Position numbers and translations under genes: made by a program. From Leptodactylus fallax (lineage: Eukaryota > Chordata > Amphibia > Anura > Leptodactylidae), in NCBI GenBank assembly GCA_947044405.1, contig CAMRHE010000167.1:2959001-3023000 (forward strand): DNA of 64,000 nt, read 5' to 3'. Below, one piece after another: positions 20,396 through 33,054 of the stretch (position 1 is its first letter; each line of letters starts with the position of its first letter). The notes under the pieces were generated by a model, which searched no databases, was not told where the DNA came from, and was given only the letters and a program-made list of their open reading frames with translations.

Positions 20396-21737
20396 TGTAT
20401 TGCAAAATAGCTGCCCTTGATAAAATGGCTGCTTATGACAAGATGTTTATGATAGCCAGGCCATAGTAACCTTAATTTGAACCCAGTATAAAATAATGTC
20501 TACATACTCTATCAAAAGACTCTGTTTAAGGACATATCTATACCAACCAGATCAACAGGTTATATTTGTATGTCCATACTAATTAGATCAACGACGCTGT
20601 CTGAAGTGATATTTACATACCTATACAGATTAGATCAACGACGCTGTTTAAGGTGATATCTATATGTACATGCTAATTAGATCACAGGACGCTGTTTAAG
20701 GTTATATCTATATGTACATACTAATTAGATCAAAGGACGCTATTTAAGGTGATATTTATATGTACATGCTAATTAGATCACAGGACGCTGTTTAAGGCGA
20801 TATCTATATGTACATGCTAATTAGATCAAAAGACTCTGTTTAAAGCGTATATGTCACGAGACATATTCAAATGGAAATTGGCCCCTTCCACATGAATATG
20901 AGCTTGGAGAAGAGTAAAGGCCTTACAAAGGTGTATCACTTCTGTAACCGCCCATTGTATGACATACACAAAGGGTATATGATGGGAAACTTCCCCCAGC
21001 ATTATGTTGCATTTTCTTGAGGGCAGATCGTTGGGGACGCCTGTTGATGCTGCATGCTGTCACATGGCTGAGTGATGCTTCCTACAGATACCCTTATCAG
21101 AACTAAGCTTAGCAGTGTTGTAAGTATTTGATTTGATTACCGTGCTATACCTGCTGTATTGTAAGTGTTGAATATATATCATAGTTTCATTGACTTTGAT
21201 ATTTGATTATACTTTGCTTTATTGCAAGGGTTGATTTGATATACTTTAAGCATTTGATTACCTTACTATACCTGCTGTATTGTAAGTGTTGAATATATCA
21301 TAGTTTGATTGACTTTGATATTTGATTATACCTTGCTTTATTGCAAGGGTTGATTTGATATATTTTCTGATACTTTTAAGTGTTGTAAGTATTTGATTTG
21401 ATTACCTTACTATACCTGCTGTATTGTAAGTGTTGAATATATCATAGTTTGATTGACTGTGATATTTGATTGTACCCTGCTATACCCGTTGTATTGCAAG
21501 GTTTGATTATACCGTCTAATGTTTGTTATACTTTTCCTTGTTGTAAAACCTTTTGCTATACTTTTTCCTTGTTGTAAAACCTTTTGCTATACTCTTCTTA
21601 GTGAAATGTTACCTTTTGCTATCTTCTTATATTCTTCTTAATAAAATGTTAAGCTATTGGGGATAGTCCAGTGTTTTTACTCTATAACTTTATTCTATTA
21701 CACGGAATCCAAAGAATCTGTTTCATTTGGCAATACA
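20396..21737 (+). repeat. ERV 3' LTR
   Basis: 1342 bp, the same as the 5' LTR apart from roughly twenty substitutions counted by eye and one 11-bp insertion (near 21630), which accounts exactly for the length difference. AATAAA is at 21640-21645. A weak purine run (AGGGTGGAA) lies just upstream as the polypurine tract candidate. Divergence near 1.5 percent implies a rather recent insertion compared with the L1 it split. Confidence 0.97.
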
Positions 21738-21742
21738 GGAGA

Positions 21743-22573
21743 ACGGAGACTGAAGGAGCCTGAGCCAAACGGTCTGATAGGGAGCGGATCCGGGTCAACA
21801 GAGCAACCTCCCTAGCCTTTCGATCTTTTTTTAAGTTGAGTAGCTAAGGCTATACAGTGGCCCCTCATGACAGCCTTATGGGCCTCCCAGAGAGTAAAGT
21901 CAGAGGTGACGGAGTGTACATTGTGGCAAAAGGATTTGGGCCAGTGTATTACCAAAGAAGTAATCAATTCTACAGTGAGTCTTGTGGGGGTGGGAGTAAA
22001 AGGTGAAAGTCCGTGCAGTGGGGTTATGGACACGCCATAGGTCATAGAGGGCGGCAGACCTAATTATGTGGCGGAATTCTCTGGCTAAGCAAAGTCGGGA
22101 GGTCCCTGAGGAACAGTCAGATAGGGACAATTTGTCCATACTGTATGTTCAGAGAAGACCATATTAAAGTCACCACCCAGTCGCAGGCTGGAGAAGGCCT
22201 GCAGGCACTGCAGCACCTTCTTAAGAAAAGGGATTTGAGATGAGTTATGGGTGTACAGTTTACAAAAGACAATGAGCTGGCTGTACAGGAGCCCCTCCAG
22301 AATTCTGTAGCGCCCCTCAGGGTCTAAGTGAGAGGCTGATATAGAGATAGGACAGGAACGAGAAAGCAGGATAGCTACTCCTCCACGCCTGCGACCATTG
22401 TAAACAGAGTTGGAGACAGGGAAGTAGTGTTGGGCAAAATTAAATTAACCAGTATGATCAAAGTGGGTTTCCTGGAGGAAAGCCACATCCGCCCAGAGGG
22501 ATCGAAGCTCGGGCAAAACCATGTGCCTCTTAGAATTGGAGCCCAGGCCCTTAACATTCAATGTAATACACTT
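21743..22573 (-). pseudogene. L1 ORF2 endonuclease, block 1 of a split copy
   Basis: Minus-strand blocks run from the ORF2 start side: CITLNVKGLGSNSKRHMVLP (about 22510-22572), FLQETH-like, SLSDCSSGTSRLC, DLWRVHNPTARTFTFYSHPH and CRIDYFF (about 21960-22140), the last being the endonuclease substrate-contact region of L1 APE-type domains. Frameshifts and stops break it. Its 5' start is cut by the Tc1 element at 22575 and its 3' side by the ERV. It continues at 14543-15158. Confidence 0.88.
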
Positions 22574-22574
22574 A

Positions 22575-24202
22575 CAGTTTCTTGCGAAAGTATTCGGCCC
22601 CCTTGAACTTTTCAACCTTTTGCCACATTTCAGGCTTCAAACATAAAAATATAAAAAATTTAATTTTTTGGTGAAGAATCAACAACAAGTGGGACACAAC
22701 TGTGAAGTGGAACAAAATTTATTGGTTATTTTAAACTTTTGTAAAAAATAAAAAGCTGAAAAGTTGGGCGTGCAATATTATTTAGCCCCTTTACTTTCAG
22801 TGCAGCAAACTCACTCCAGAAGTTCAGTGAGGATCTCTGAATGATCCAATGTTGTCCTAAATGACTGATGATGATAAATATAATCCACCTGTGTGTAATC
22901 AAGTCTCCGTATAAATGCACCTGCTCTGTCATAGTCTCAGGGTTCTGTTTAAAGTGCAGAGAGCATCATGAAGACCAAGGAACACACCAGGCAGGTCCGT
23001 GATACTGTTGAGGAGAAGTTTAAAGCCGGATTTGGATACAAAAAGATTTCCCAAACTTTAAACATCCCAAGGAGCACTGTGCAAGCGATCATATTGAAAT
23101 GGAAGGAGTATCAGACCACTGCAAATCTACCAAGACCCTGCCGTCCCTCTTTCATCTCAAACAAGGAGAAGACTGATCAGAGATGCAGCCAAGAGGCCCA
23201 TGATCACTCTGGATGAACTGCAGAGATCTACAGCTGAGGTGGGAGAGTCTGTCCATAGGACAACAATCAGTCATACACTACACAAATCTGGCCTTTATGG
23301 AAGAGTGGCAAGAAGAAAGCCATTTCTCAAAGATATCCATAAAAAGTCTCGTTTAAAGTTTGCCACAAGCCACCTGGGAGACACACCAAACATGTGGAAG
23401 AAGGTGCTCTGGTCAGATGAAACCAAAATCGAACATTTTGGCCACAATGCAAAACGATATGTTTGGCGTAAAAGCAACACAGCTCATCACCCTGAACACA
23501 CCATCCCCACTGTCAAACATGGTGGTGGCAGCATCATGGTTTGGGCCTGCTTTTCTTCAGCAGGGACAGGGAAGATGATTAAATTGATGGGAAGATGGAT
23601 GGAGCCAAATATAGGACCATTCTGGAAGAAAACCTGTTGGAGTCTGCAAAAGACCTGAGACTGGGACGGAGATTTATCTTCCAACAAGACAATGTTCCCA
23701 AACATAAAGCAAAATCTACAATGGAATGGTTCACAACTAAACGTATCCAGGTGTTAGAATGGCCAAGTCAAAGTCCAGACCTGAATCCAATCGAGAATCT
23801 GTGGAAAGAGCTGAAAACTGCTGTTCACAAACGCTCTCCATCCAACCTCACTGAGCTTGAGCTGTTTTCCAAGGAAGAATGGGCAAGAATTTCAGTCTCT
23901 CGATGTGTAAAACTGATAGAGACATACCCTAAGCGACTTGCAGCTGTAATCGCAGCAAAAGGTGGCACTACAAAGTATTAACTTAAGGGGGCCGAATAAT
24001 TTGGCACGCCCCATTTTTCAGTTTTTTATTTTTTACAAAAGTTTAAAATATCCAATAAATTTCGTTCCACTTCACGATTGTGTCCCACTTGTTGTTGATT
24101 CTTCACCAAAAAAATTAAAATTTTATATCCTTATGTTTGAAGCCTGAAATGTGGCAAAAGGTTGAAAAGTTCAAGGGGGCCGAATACTTTCGCAAGGCAC
24201 TG
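22575..24202 (+). mobile_element. Near-complete Tc1/mariner element, family CAGT...TTGCGAAAGTATTC
   Basis: Ends CAGTTTCTTGCGAAAGTATT and the inverted AATACTTTCGCAAGGCACTG are flanked by TA (22573-22574, 24203-24204). Inverted repeats span about 215 bp at each side, with outer and inner direct copies of the GGGGGCCGAATA block, an IR/DR arrangement. It inserted at the 5' edge of the L1 endonuclease. Its transposase carries only two frameshifts, which makes this the best preserved Tc1 in the window. Confidence 0.95.
22968..23981 (+). pseudogene. Tc1 transposase, two frameshifts
   Basis: The ATG at 22968 starts MKTKEHTRQVRDTVEEKFKA, GYKKISQTLNIPRSTVQAII (helix-turn-helix). After a shift near 23190 the frame gives DELQRSTAEVGESVHRTTIS, then VLWSDETKIEHFG (first catalytic Asp) and KHGGGSIMVWACFSSAG. 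After a second shift near 23600 it gives FQQDNVPKHKAKSTMEW (second Asp) and [14 protein letters not shown] (Glu), ending GGTTKY at 23981. All three DD34E residues and the usual ~340-residue span are present, so the damage is limited to the two indels. Confidence 0.93.
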
Positions 24203-24204
24203 TA

Positions 24205-24585
24205 TACATTTCACACAAATTACATATACCTATCTGCAGACTCCCTCACTCAGCTCAATATGCTACCATGGGGCAGTCTTTACTTGCATTTAATTAATCA
24301 ACATTGTCTAGGTTACCGTTACAGATGTTGACTGTTGAATAACCACCAAGAGTGCTTACAGTCAAACATGGCACTCCTGCTCAGGGAACAGTAAAATGGG
24401 TGCTCTTAGGACTTACTGCTTTATCTCTTTATAAAAATTTATGCTTATTGTGAGGGTTTTGTAAATGTTTTTTTGTATATGTTCAGCTTTATCATACTGG
24501 ATAATAACACAGAACAAAGTTTCTTTAAAATATTGATTATTGCATTGCCTAGCACTTCATAGAAGAAACAGTAACAGATTTTACT
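24205..24585. other. No gene seen
   Basis: AT-rich DNA between two transposons. Short ORFs only; no motif or repeat recognised. Confidence 0.6.
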
Positions 24586-24589
24586 ACAA

Positions 24590-25515
24590 CCCCAATTCCA
24601 AAAAAGTTGGGATGCTGTGTAAAATGTAAAGAAAAAAAGAATGCAATAATTTTATTCATGATAAAATATAGAACACATATCAGAAGGTGAAAGACATTTT
24701 TTCATTCCAAAAAATTAACTCATTCAGAAATTAATGGCAGCAGGAAATGTCAAAAAGATGGGACAGGGTCATGTCTATCATTGTGGAGCATTCCCACTTC
24801 TTCTTGCAATAGTCCGTAAATGTGTGGAAAATGAGAAGATCAGTTGCTGGTATTTTGGGAGATGAATGTCCCATTCTTGTCTAAGGCTAAGGCCCCACGT
24901 AGCGGATGCAGCAAAAAAAAAAAAACGCTGCGGGAAAAACCACAGCGGCAATGCATCATGGTTTTTCTTGCAGTGCTTTTGACAGAAAGTGAAAAATTTC
25001 CTGCTTCCATTAGACCTATAGAGAAACCACCAGCATTTCCATAGGCATAATTGACATGCTGCGATTTCCAAAAATGCGTGTATTTTTCTGCAATGTGTGG
25101 ATGGGATTTGATAGAATTCCATCCCCTTTACAGTGACTGTAAATGCCGCGATCAAACCACAGAGTTTACACCACTTGGGTCCCTGGCCTAATGTAGAGTT
25201 ATAGCTGCTCAGTCCTGGGTTTTCTTTGTTTCCTTTTTTTTTTCATAATGTGCTAAATGTTTTCTATTGATGAAAGGTCTGGACTGCAGACAGGCCAATT
25301 CAGCATTCTTCTTCTGCAAAGCCATGCTTTTGCGATAGATGCAGTATGTGATTTAGCATTATCGTGCCAAAATATGCAAGGTCTTCAATGAAAGAGACGT
25401 TGATAGAGGCATCTGTGGTTTCCATAAAGAGTTTCAAACTTTGATTCATCTAACTGCAGAACAGTTTTCCATTTTTGACTGTCCATTTTAAATGAGGTTT
25501 GGCCCAGAGAAGATG
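24590..25515 (-). mobile_element. Decayed mariner-like element, split by a MITE
   Basis: The left end CAACCCCAATTCCAAAAAAG is followed by non-coding arms and, after the MITE at 24883-25190, a minus-strand transposase remnant (25240-25500). That remnant reads FWHDNAKSHTASIAKAWLC with the Asp, and NWPVCSPDLSSIENI with the Glu, separated by 32 residues in one open frame. The order and WP..SPDL..IEN motif identify the Tc1/mariner superfamily. The right terminal repeat is not found. A TAG follows IENI. Confidence 0.75.
24883..25190. repeat. MITE, GGCTAAGGCCCCACGT family, copy 1
   Basis: The left end AAGGCTAAGGCCCCACGTAG is well kept; the right end GGGTCCCTGGCCTA is diverged. The centre has the family blocks AGCGTTTT-like, TTGACATGCTGCGATTTCC and GTGTGGATGGGAT. 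It lies inside the mariner remnant. Related copies are at 34470, 35483, 38541, 40030 and 62866. Confidence 0.8.
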
Positions 25516-25642
25516 GAGTGTTAGGATTCTCAGTGTGCTAAACAGCTATCTGCTGTTACATTAAGGTTACTGTGCCAACATATGAAGCCTCTGCGGTTTT
25601 CAAGGCAGTCCTGTGCTCATCCAATCAGTAGATGAGGAGGGA
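25516..25642. other. Short unassigned spacer
   Basis: Non-coding stretch between the mariner remnant and the next TTAA repeat. No feature seen. Confidence 0.5.
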
Positions 25643-26650
25643 TATTTAACCCTTAGGTGACACGCGCCATGATGGTATGAAGCGGCCGCCTGGGTCTTTA
25701 AATAAAATTATAAAAATAAATAAGTGAAACATTATTTTACCTACACGGTTAAAAATGGAAAAAAACTGAGCGTATATCAAGGTACACCCTAAATTTAGAG
25801 GTTACGAGGGAAAAGACACCAGAAGTGACCCCCCCAATCATAGGAGCTACTGGGGAAATAGTAGGGAATTTGATGTTCCCAATGTACTCCGCACAGCTTA
25901 TGTATTCACTCTTCACTATCTGCTGTGCATTCATGTCTGGGAAACTAATGCTCACGATGAAGTTCTTAATGTCATATGTGGGTATAAACTGCTATTTGGG
26001 CACCACAGCCGGGCACAGAAGGGGAGGAATGCTATTTGTTTATTTCTATTTTTTTGGTTTTTGGACACCATGACACTTTTGTAGAACCCTGAAGTAGGGG
26101 TAAAGTGGAATCCCATGACAAGCGATGCCATTTTGGAAACTATACCCCTGAAAGAATTTATCCAGGGGTACAGTGAGCATTTTTAAACCCCAAGTGTTGC
26201 TATAATTTATTTTCCAGACATGAATGTGCAACTGAATATGTAATTTCAGTGCACAATATACTCTACCCAGCTTGCATCAGAGACAAATGCTTCAAAAGCT
26301 GTTGTGCCCAGTATACCCACTTAACAGTTTTTGGAGTCTGTTGGCACAAGCTGGGCACAACATATCGAGCACTGAAATAGCGTATCTCTGAAAAAAAAAA
26401 TGCAATTTTCACTTTTTATTACCAGCTGCGCATTCATTTCTGGAGATTAAATTAATGCAACACTCAAGCAATTAAAATTGCTCGCTATAACACTTGATAA
26501 ATCCCATGAGGTGTGTAGTTTCCAAAGTGGGGTCTGCAGATTACACTTTACTGGCAATTCAGGGGCTCTACAAAAGTTGCATGACATCCAAAAAACAAAC
26601 TGTGCTCCAAAAACCAAAATAGGCTCTTTCCCTTCTGTCCCTTCTGTGTG
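25643..26650. mobile_element. TTAA-type hairpin element, copy 3
   Basis: It begins TTTAACCCTTAGGTGACACG and continues with the blocks shared with 10637-11900: GGTACACCCTAAATTTAGAG, CTACTGGGGAAATAGTAGGG, GTGGAATCCCATGACA, CAAGCTGGGCACAACATATCG and CTGGCAATTCAGGGGCTCTA. It is non-coding. The middle is shorter than in the 7.3-12.1 kb copy. The superfamily is inferred from the TTAA-like end. Confidence 0.65.
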
Positions 26651-26734
26651 TATCCTATGAGAGGTGAGCATTTTAGTGTAGGGACCCACCTAACAGAGGT
26701 GACCTTGATGGGGCAGGTGGGCTTACAATTACAG

Positions 26735-26805
26735 TTTTTTTTTTATTTCAATAGATTTTTATTGAATTTTTCAAAACAAATAAACATTAAATCAAAAACA
26801 GTCTT
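26735..26805 (-). repeat. Probable L1 3' tail
   Basis: On the minus strand the sequence ends ...TTCAATAAAAATCTATTGAA followed by A-rich tail (plus-strand T9). AATAAA and a terminal A run suggest a LINE 3' end. No coding part is attached. Confidence 0.4.
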
Positions 26806-27109
26806 TTCAGACCCCAGAGTATAATAATCGGAGACCCAGGGGAGGTGAGGGAACATAAAAACCATTGGTACTCACCTCCTGTGATCCGGTGTTAGTCCGA
26901 GAAGGCTTGGGCCCTCTGGTGACGTCATCAGGTCGTGTCGTCGGCCTGATCACGTGACATCTGTGCGCAATTAAACAGAGCCAAAAGCTGCAGGGAGTGC
27001 ACCCGTGTCCAGGATAGGTAAGTTACACTGGTTTTTATGTTTGTCACCTCCCCTGGATCTCGGATCATTATACTCTGGGGTCTGAAAAGACCCCAGAATA
27101 TAATAATAG

Positions 27110-27500
27110 TTCATGGGTGAGCCACTATGGGGCATAATACCGTGTGCAGAGGCCACTATGGAGCATAATACCATTTGCATGGGTCACTATGGAGCATAAT
27201 ACCGTGTGCAGGGGCCACTATGGAGCATAATACCGTGTGCAGGGGCCACTATGGAGCATAATACCAGTGCAGGGGCCACTATGGAGCGTAATACTGTGTT
27301 CAGGGGCCAATATGTAGCATAATACCATGTTCAGGGGCCACTATGGATCATAATACCGTGTGCAGGGGCCACTATGGAGCATAATACCGTGTGCAGGGGC
27401 TGCTGCGGGCCATAATACCGTGTTCAGGGGCTGCTGCGGGCCATAATACCGTGTTCAGGGGCTGCTGCGGGCCGTAATACTGTGTGCAGGGCCTGCTGTA
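27110..27500. repeat. 31-bp minisatellite array, second site
   Basis: About 12 units of the same monomer as 12300-13130 (GCATAATACCGTGTGCAGGG, GCCACTATGGA). The right-hand units change to GGCTGCTGCGGGCC. Confidence 0.93.
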
Positions 27501-28226
27501 GAACATTGTAGTGTGTGTAAATTGGGCGGTATAAACAGGGGCTATGGAGTCTGTTTATACCATACGCTGTCTGTTGATAGTGACCGTGTGATGTAATAAT
27601 AGCCTTGTCACATAGACATGTATAGGACAAGGCTGTAGTTACATTACATGGCCGCTATGAGATGAATGACACTATGTAAACAGAGAAGCGGTCACGGCGC
27701 TTACACAGGTACCATTCAAACAGCTGATCAGTAGGGGTCCTGGGTTTTTGAGCCCCACTAATTAGTTTATTAATGACCCAGAAAACCTTTTAATTAGGTA
27801 ATGCCTGGGACATTATTAATAAGGGCACTATTTATACAGGGTACACACGGATATTATTAATAAAAATATGCACTTGGGAGTATTATTCATTATGGGGGGG
27901 TTATATCATATATTTTATAATTGGGGGTAGCAGCAGGATGGGGGCTTTGTGTAGGTGAGGACAATATGGGTCAGGTGCCTGGAAAAGTGAGGAGCCAAAG
28001 ATGTCTGTGTTGCAAACTTTACAGAGAAAAGTCACAGCTGGAAGAAGTGGTCATGGCGGTCCAGAGGGAAGAGAAGGGAAATGTGAAGGATTAGTTAGAG
28101 ACGTCACCTGTAAGTCACAGAATGTTACTGCACTGTATTCACCTAAATGATAGAGGATAAATACCTGAGTGATTGGGTTTTTTTCCCCCACTGTGTGGGA
28201 ATTCAGCCTGACCGCAGCCATATATA

Positions 28227-29816
28227 CAGTGGGGAAAAAAGTATTTAGTCAGCCACCAATTGTGCAAGTTCTCCCACTTAAAAAGATGAGAGAGGCCTGT
28301 AATTGACATCATAGGTAGACCACAACTATGAGAGACAAAATGAGAAAACATATCTAGAAAATCACATTGTCTGATTTTTTAAAGAATTTATTTGCAAATT
28401 ATCGTGGAAAATAAGTATTTGGTCACGTACAAACAAGCAAGATTTCTGGCTTTCACAGACCTGTAACTTCTTCTGGCTTTCACTCATTACCTGTAGTAAT
28501 GGCACCTGTTTGACATTGTTATCAGTATAAAAGACACCTGTCCACAACCTCAAACAGTCACACTCCAAACTCCACTATGGTGAAGAACAAAGAGCTGTGG
28601 AAGGACACCAGAAACAAAATTGTAGACCTGCACCAGGCTGGGAAGACTGAATCTGCAATAGGCAAGCAGCTTGGTGTGAAGAAATGAACTGTGGGAGCAA
28701 TAATTAGAAAATGGAAGACATACAAGACTACTGATAATCTCCCTCAATCAGGGGCTCCACACAAGATCTCACCCTGTGGGGTCAAAATGTTCACAAGAAT
28801 GGTGAGCAAAAATCCCAGAACCACACGGCAGGACCTAGTGAATGACCTGCAGGAAGCTGGGACTAACGTAACAAAGACTACCGTCAGTAACACACTACGC
28901 CGCCAGGGACTCAGATGCTGCAGTGCTAGACGTGTCCCCCTACTTAAGCCAGTATATATCCGGGGCCGTCTGAAGTTTGCTAGAGAGCATTTGGATGTTC
29001 CAGAAGAGTATTGGGAGAATGTCATATGGTCAGATGAAACCAAAGTAGAGCTGTTTGGTAGAAATACAACTCGTCGTGTTTGAAGGAGAGTGAATGCTGA
29101 GTTGCATCCAAAGAACACCATACCTACTGTGAAGCATGGGGGTGGCAACATCATGCTTTGGGGCTCTTTCTCTGCAAAGGGACCAGGACGACTGATCCGT
29201 GTACATGAAAGAATGAATGGGGCCATGTATCATGAGATTTTGAGTGCAAACCTCCTTCCATCAGCAAGGGCATTGAAGATGAAATGTGGCTGGGTCTTTC
29301 AGCATGACAATGATCCCAAGCACAGCACCAGGGCAACGAACGAGTGGCTTCGTAAGAAGCATTTCAAGGTGCTGGAGTGGCCTAGCCAGTCTCCAGATCT
29401 CAACCCCATAGAAAACCTTTGGAGGGAGTTGAAAGTCCGTGTTGCCCAGCGACAGCCTCAAAACATCACTGCTCTAGAGGAGATCTGCATGGAGGAATGG
29501 GCCAACATACCAGCAACAGTGTGTGCCAACCTTGTGAAGACTTACAGAAAACGTTTGACCTCTGTCATTGCCAACAAAGGATATATAACAAAGTATTGAG
29601 ATGAACTTTTGTTATTGACCAAATACTTATTTTCCACCATAATTTGCAAATAAATTCTTTAAAAATCAGACAATGTGATTTTTTTTGGATTTGTTTTCTC
29701 ATTTTGTCTCTCATAGTTGAGATCTAACTATGATGTCAATTACAGGCCTCTATCATCTTTTTAAGTGGGAGAACTTGCACAATTGGTGGATGACTAAATA
29801 CTTTTTTTCCCCACTG
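28227..29816 (+). mobile_element. Full-length Tc1/mariner element, family CAGTGGGG, copy 2
   Basis: Flanked by TA (28225-28226, 29817-29818), with ~200-bp inverted ends. The outer end is CAGTGGGGAAAAAAGTATTT and the inner repeat AAGTATTTGGTCA. The empty target is visible in repeat copy A. It is the most complete of the three family members. Confidence 0.95.
28577..29599 (+). pseudogene. Tc1 transposase with two nonsense codons, otherwise intact
   Basis: The ATG at 28577 opens [20 protein letters not shown]. The same frame runs to TGA at 28685 (where sister copies have a Ser codon) and to TGA at 29081 (after GRNTTRRV, where Trp is expected), then to the natural end YITKY at 29599. No frameshift is needed. 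Catalytic residues are present: [39 protein letters not shown]. Length with the stops read through is 340 codons, the usual Tc1 size. It is therefore disabled by two point changes only. Confidence 0.95.
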
Positions 29817-30120
29817 TATATAGGTGTGTCACTTGGTGGATGGACGAATCCACGTGGCTCTCATTCACTTTAATGGGAGTGCCAAAGATAGCCGAAGTAC
29901 AGTACTCAGCTATCTGCGGCGCTCCTATTATAGAGAATGGGGGATATGTGGGCTCGTCCATCCATCAAGCAGAAGATGTGTGAAGTTATTGTCATTGTTA
30001 ATGCCGTGTTGTTGATCTGATACTGAAGTAATGCAGTAAAAAGAATTCTTAAAAACTGTTTTATAACTTTGTGTATATTGTGCGACGATAACAGTGTGTG
30101 AAGCTAGTAGCATGGAAACG

Positions 30121-30152
<32 letters not shown>

Positions 30153-30211
30153 GGGGGGTGGCGTCTTTCTATAGTCCGCCTCAGACAGCAAAGAGGCTAG
30201 GTTCACCACTG

Positions 30212-30330
30212 GGTGTTGAGTGTACATTAATGAGAAATAAAATTAACTTTTTTGCTTTTAGCAAATGGCTGCAATGAAACAAAGAGTTAAAAATTTAAAG
30301 GGGTCTGAATACTTTCTGTAGCCACTGTAG
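30212..30330. mobile_element. Solitary right end of another Tc1 family
   Basis: AAAGGGGTCTGAATACTTTC followed by GTAGCCACTGTA is a Tc1-type terminal repeat of a family different from the others here. It directly follows the end of repeat copy B. No transposase is attached. Confidence 0.65.
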
Positions 30331-30377
30331 ATCAGACATGGACTGGACTCCACACCTATTCCATGTGTCAAGGGATA

Positions 30378-31895
<1,518 letters not shown>

Positions 31896-31908
31896 TATAT
31901 ATGGGGTA

Positions 31909-32368
31909 TGTGGAGGAATAAGCCCAGTGGTAACCGCAGCGGACCCAGACACAAAAGTTCAAGTCCAACAGGTATTACCCTGTGCGTTTATTTTTCTCAG
32001 AAAAACAGCAGAACAAATAAGCCTTAACTTTCAGGCAAAAAATAACAGAAATCCTGCTCGTCTGAGCAACTAACTATACAGAAAACTGTCCTATCTGTAC
32101 GTGTGGCTTACTTCAGTCACACGGTCAATAAACAGCGCAAAGCAAGGGCAGGAGTTCACTCCAGAGTCTCACCAGCCTTTACAATGTGAGGACAGAACCC
32201 GGCTCCTCCTTTCTCCCCCAGGAACTGCTCAGTAGTGAGAACTGGCCAACCTTTTATAGGCCTTTAATGAAGCCCAGCTTCCATCTGTGGTTGGAGGCTC
32301 CTCCCTAGTAGGAGAGGAAGAGGTTAACAAAAGACAGCCCTCTCAGGTTTTTATCTGATCTACCACAC
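31909..32368 (-). repeat. LTR, probably solo, minus strand
   Basis: On the minus strand it begins TGTGTGGTAGATCAG and ends GGGCTTATTCCTCCACA. Inside, in the right order, are a TATA box (GGCCTATAAAAGGTTGG, about 32250-32266) and a polyadenylation signal (AATAAACGC, about 31984-31993). TG...CA ends and the spacing fit a ~460-bp Ty3/gypsy-type LTR. I cannot find a matching partner LTR or coding region, nor a clear target duplication. Confidence 0.65.
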
Positions 32369-33054
32369 ATAATTAAGGAATCTGGGAGAGATATAGCGAC
32401 CTTCCAGAATCTTACCTGTCACCTTCTCACAGGTATCTTATACGAGAGTACAGATATAGGAGTACTTAAAGACACCCTAGGTATAGAGCTTGTTATGTTT
32501 GTCTCTGAACAGAATAGTTACAAACAAACATGTGAAATAAACTGGTTTATTTAAGAAATGCAAAGTAAATAAAGGCAGACAAAATAAATGAAAATCAAAG
32601 CAAAATAGGCAGGTGGACAATAGCAGGGGAATTATCCCTAACGTGTTACCCTGGCTTCACCTGCCTAGCGCCAGATTTTTCCTCAGATAAGAGGACACCT
32701 CACAGGAACCTAAATAGAGACCCTAGAAGTTAGCCCTAAAAGGAACACCGGAGGACAATGTACACACACTCATAAACCCCACTACACAGTCACCCTGACA
32801 GCTGGCCAGAGAGTAAACAGACAAGGCTAGTATACAGACTCAAACAGACAGTAAAACTACAGATCACAGGAAAGGCTGAACACAAGAGTATAACCAGCAG
32901 AGAACTGGAGAAAAGCCCCAGCCTAAATAGCACACCAGAGGGTGGGGCAGAAACTCAGGGAAAAACCCCTCCAAAACCACAGACTATAGACATACAATAG
33001 TTAACCCTTGCCAGCCTGGACCAGCCGCCTAACTGAGCTGTCAGTAATAGCACA
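32369..33054. other. Unassigned, possibly LTR-like
   Basis: Non-coding. Minus strand has AAATAAACCAGTTTATTTCAC near 32535 (AATAAA) and a GC-richer block downstream, which would suit an LTR or its leader, but no TG...CA boundaries or internal protein can be shown. Confidence 0.35.

Larger units (their letters stand above)
15159..21737 (+). mobile_element. Endogenous retrovirus, provirus with two LTRs, pol mostly deleted
   Basis: The provirus has LTRs with TGTATTGC...GCAATACA ends and is flanked by GGAGA on both sides (15154-15158 and 21738-21742). The internal 3.9 kb holds a tRNA-Ser-like primer site, gag, a same-frame protease after a stop codon, an integrase core, dUTPase motifs III-V and an env frame. 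RT and most of RNase H are absent between about 18442 and 18530. dUTPase after integrase is an ERV-L (class III) trait; the CX6CC envelope is a gamma/alpha-type trait. The element is replication-defective: stops and frameshifts break pol and gag. Confidence 0.95.
26806..30211. mobile_element. Dispersed repeat carrying a 31-bp minisatellite, copy B
   Basis: The same order as copy A at 12279-14541: CCCCAGAATATAATAATAGT, 31-bp array, GCGGTCACGGCGCTTACACA, CTTTACAGAG block, poly-T/G and the GGTTCACCACTG end at 30211. Near 26814-27110 a further inverted pair of CCCAGAGTATAATAAT / ATTATACTCTGGGG brackets a GC-rich segment. A Tc1 copy (28227-29816) sits in an ATATA site; copy A has the empty site (ATATAGGTGTG at 14160). 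No transposase of its own. Confidence 0.7.

Noticed and set aside
28744..29226. 160-codon minus-strand open frame
   Set aside because: Antisense of the Tc1 transposase; the same shadow appears in the other family members.
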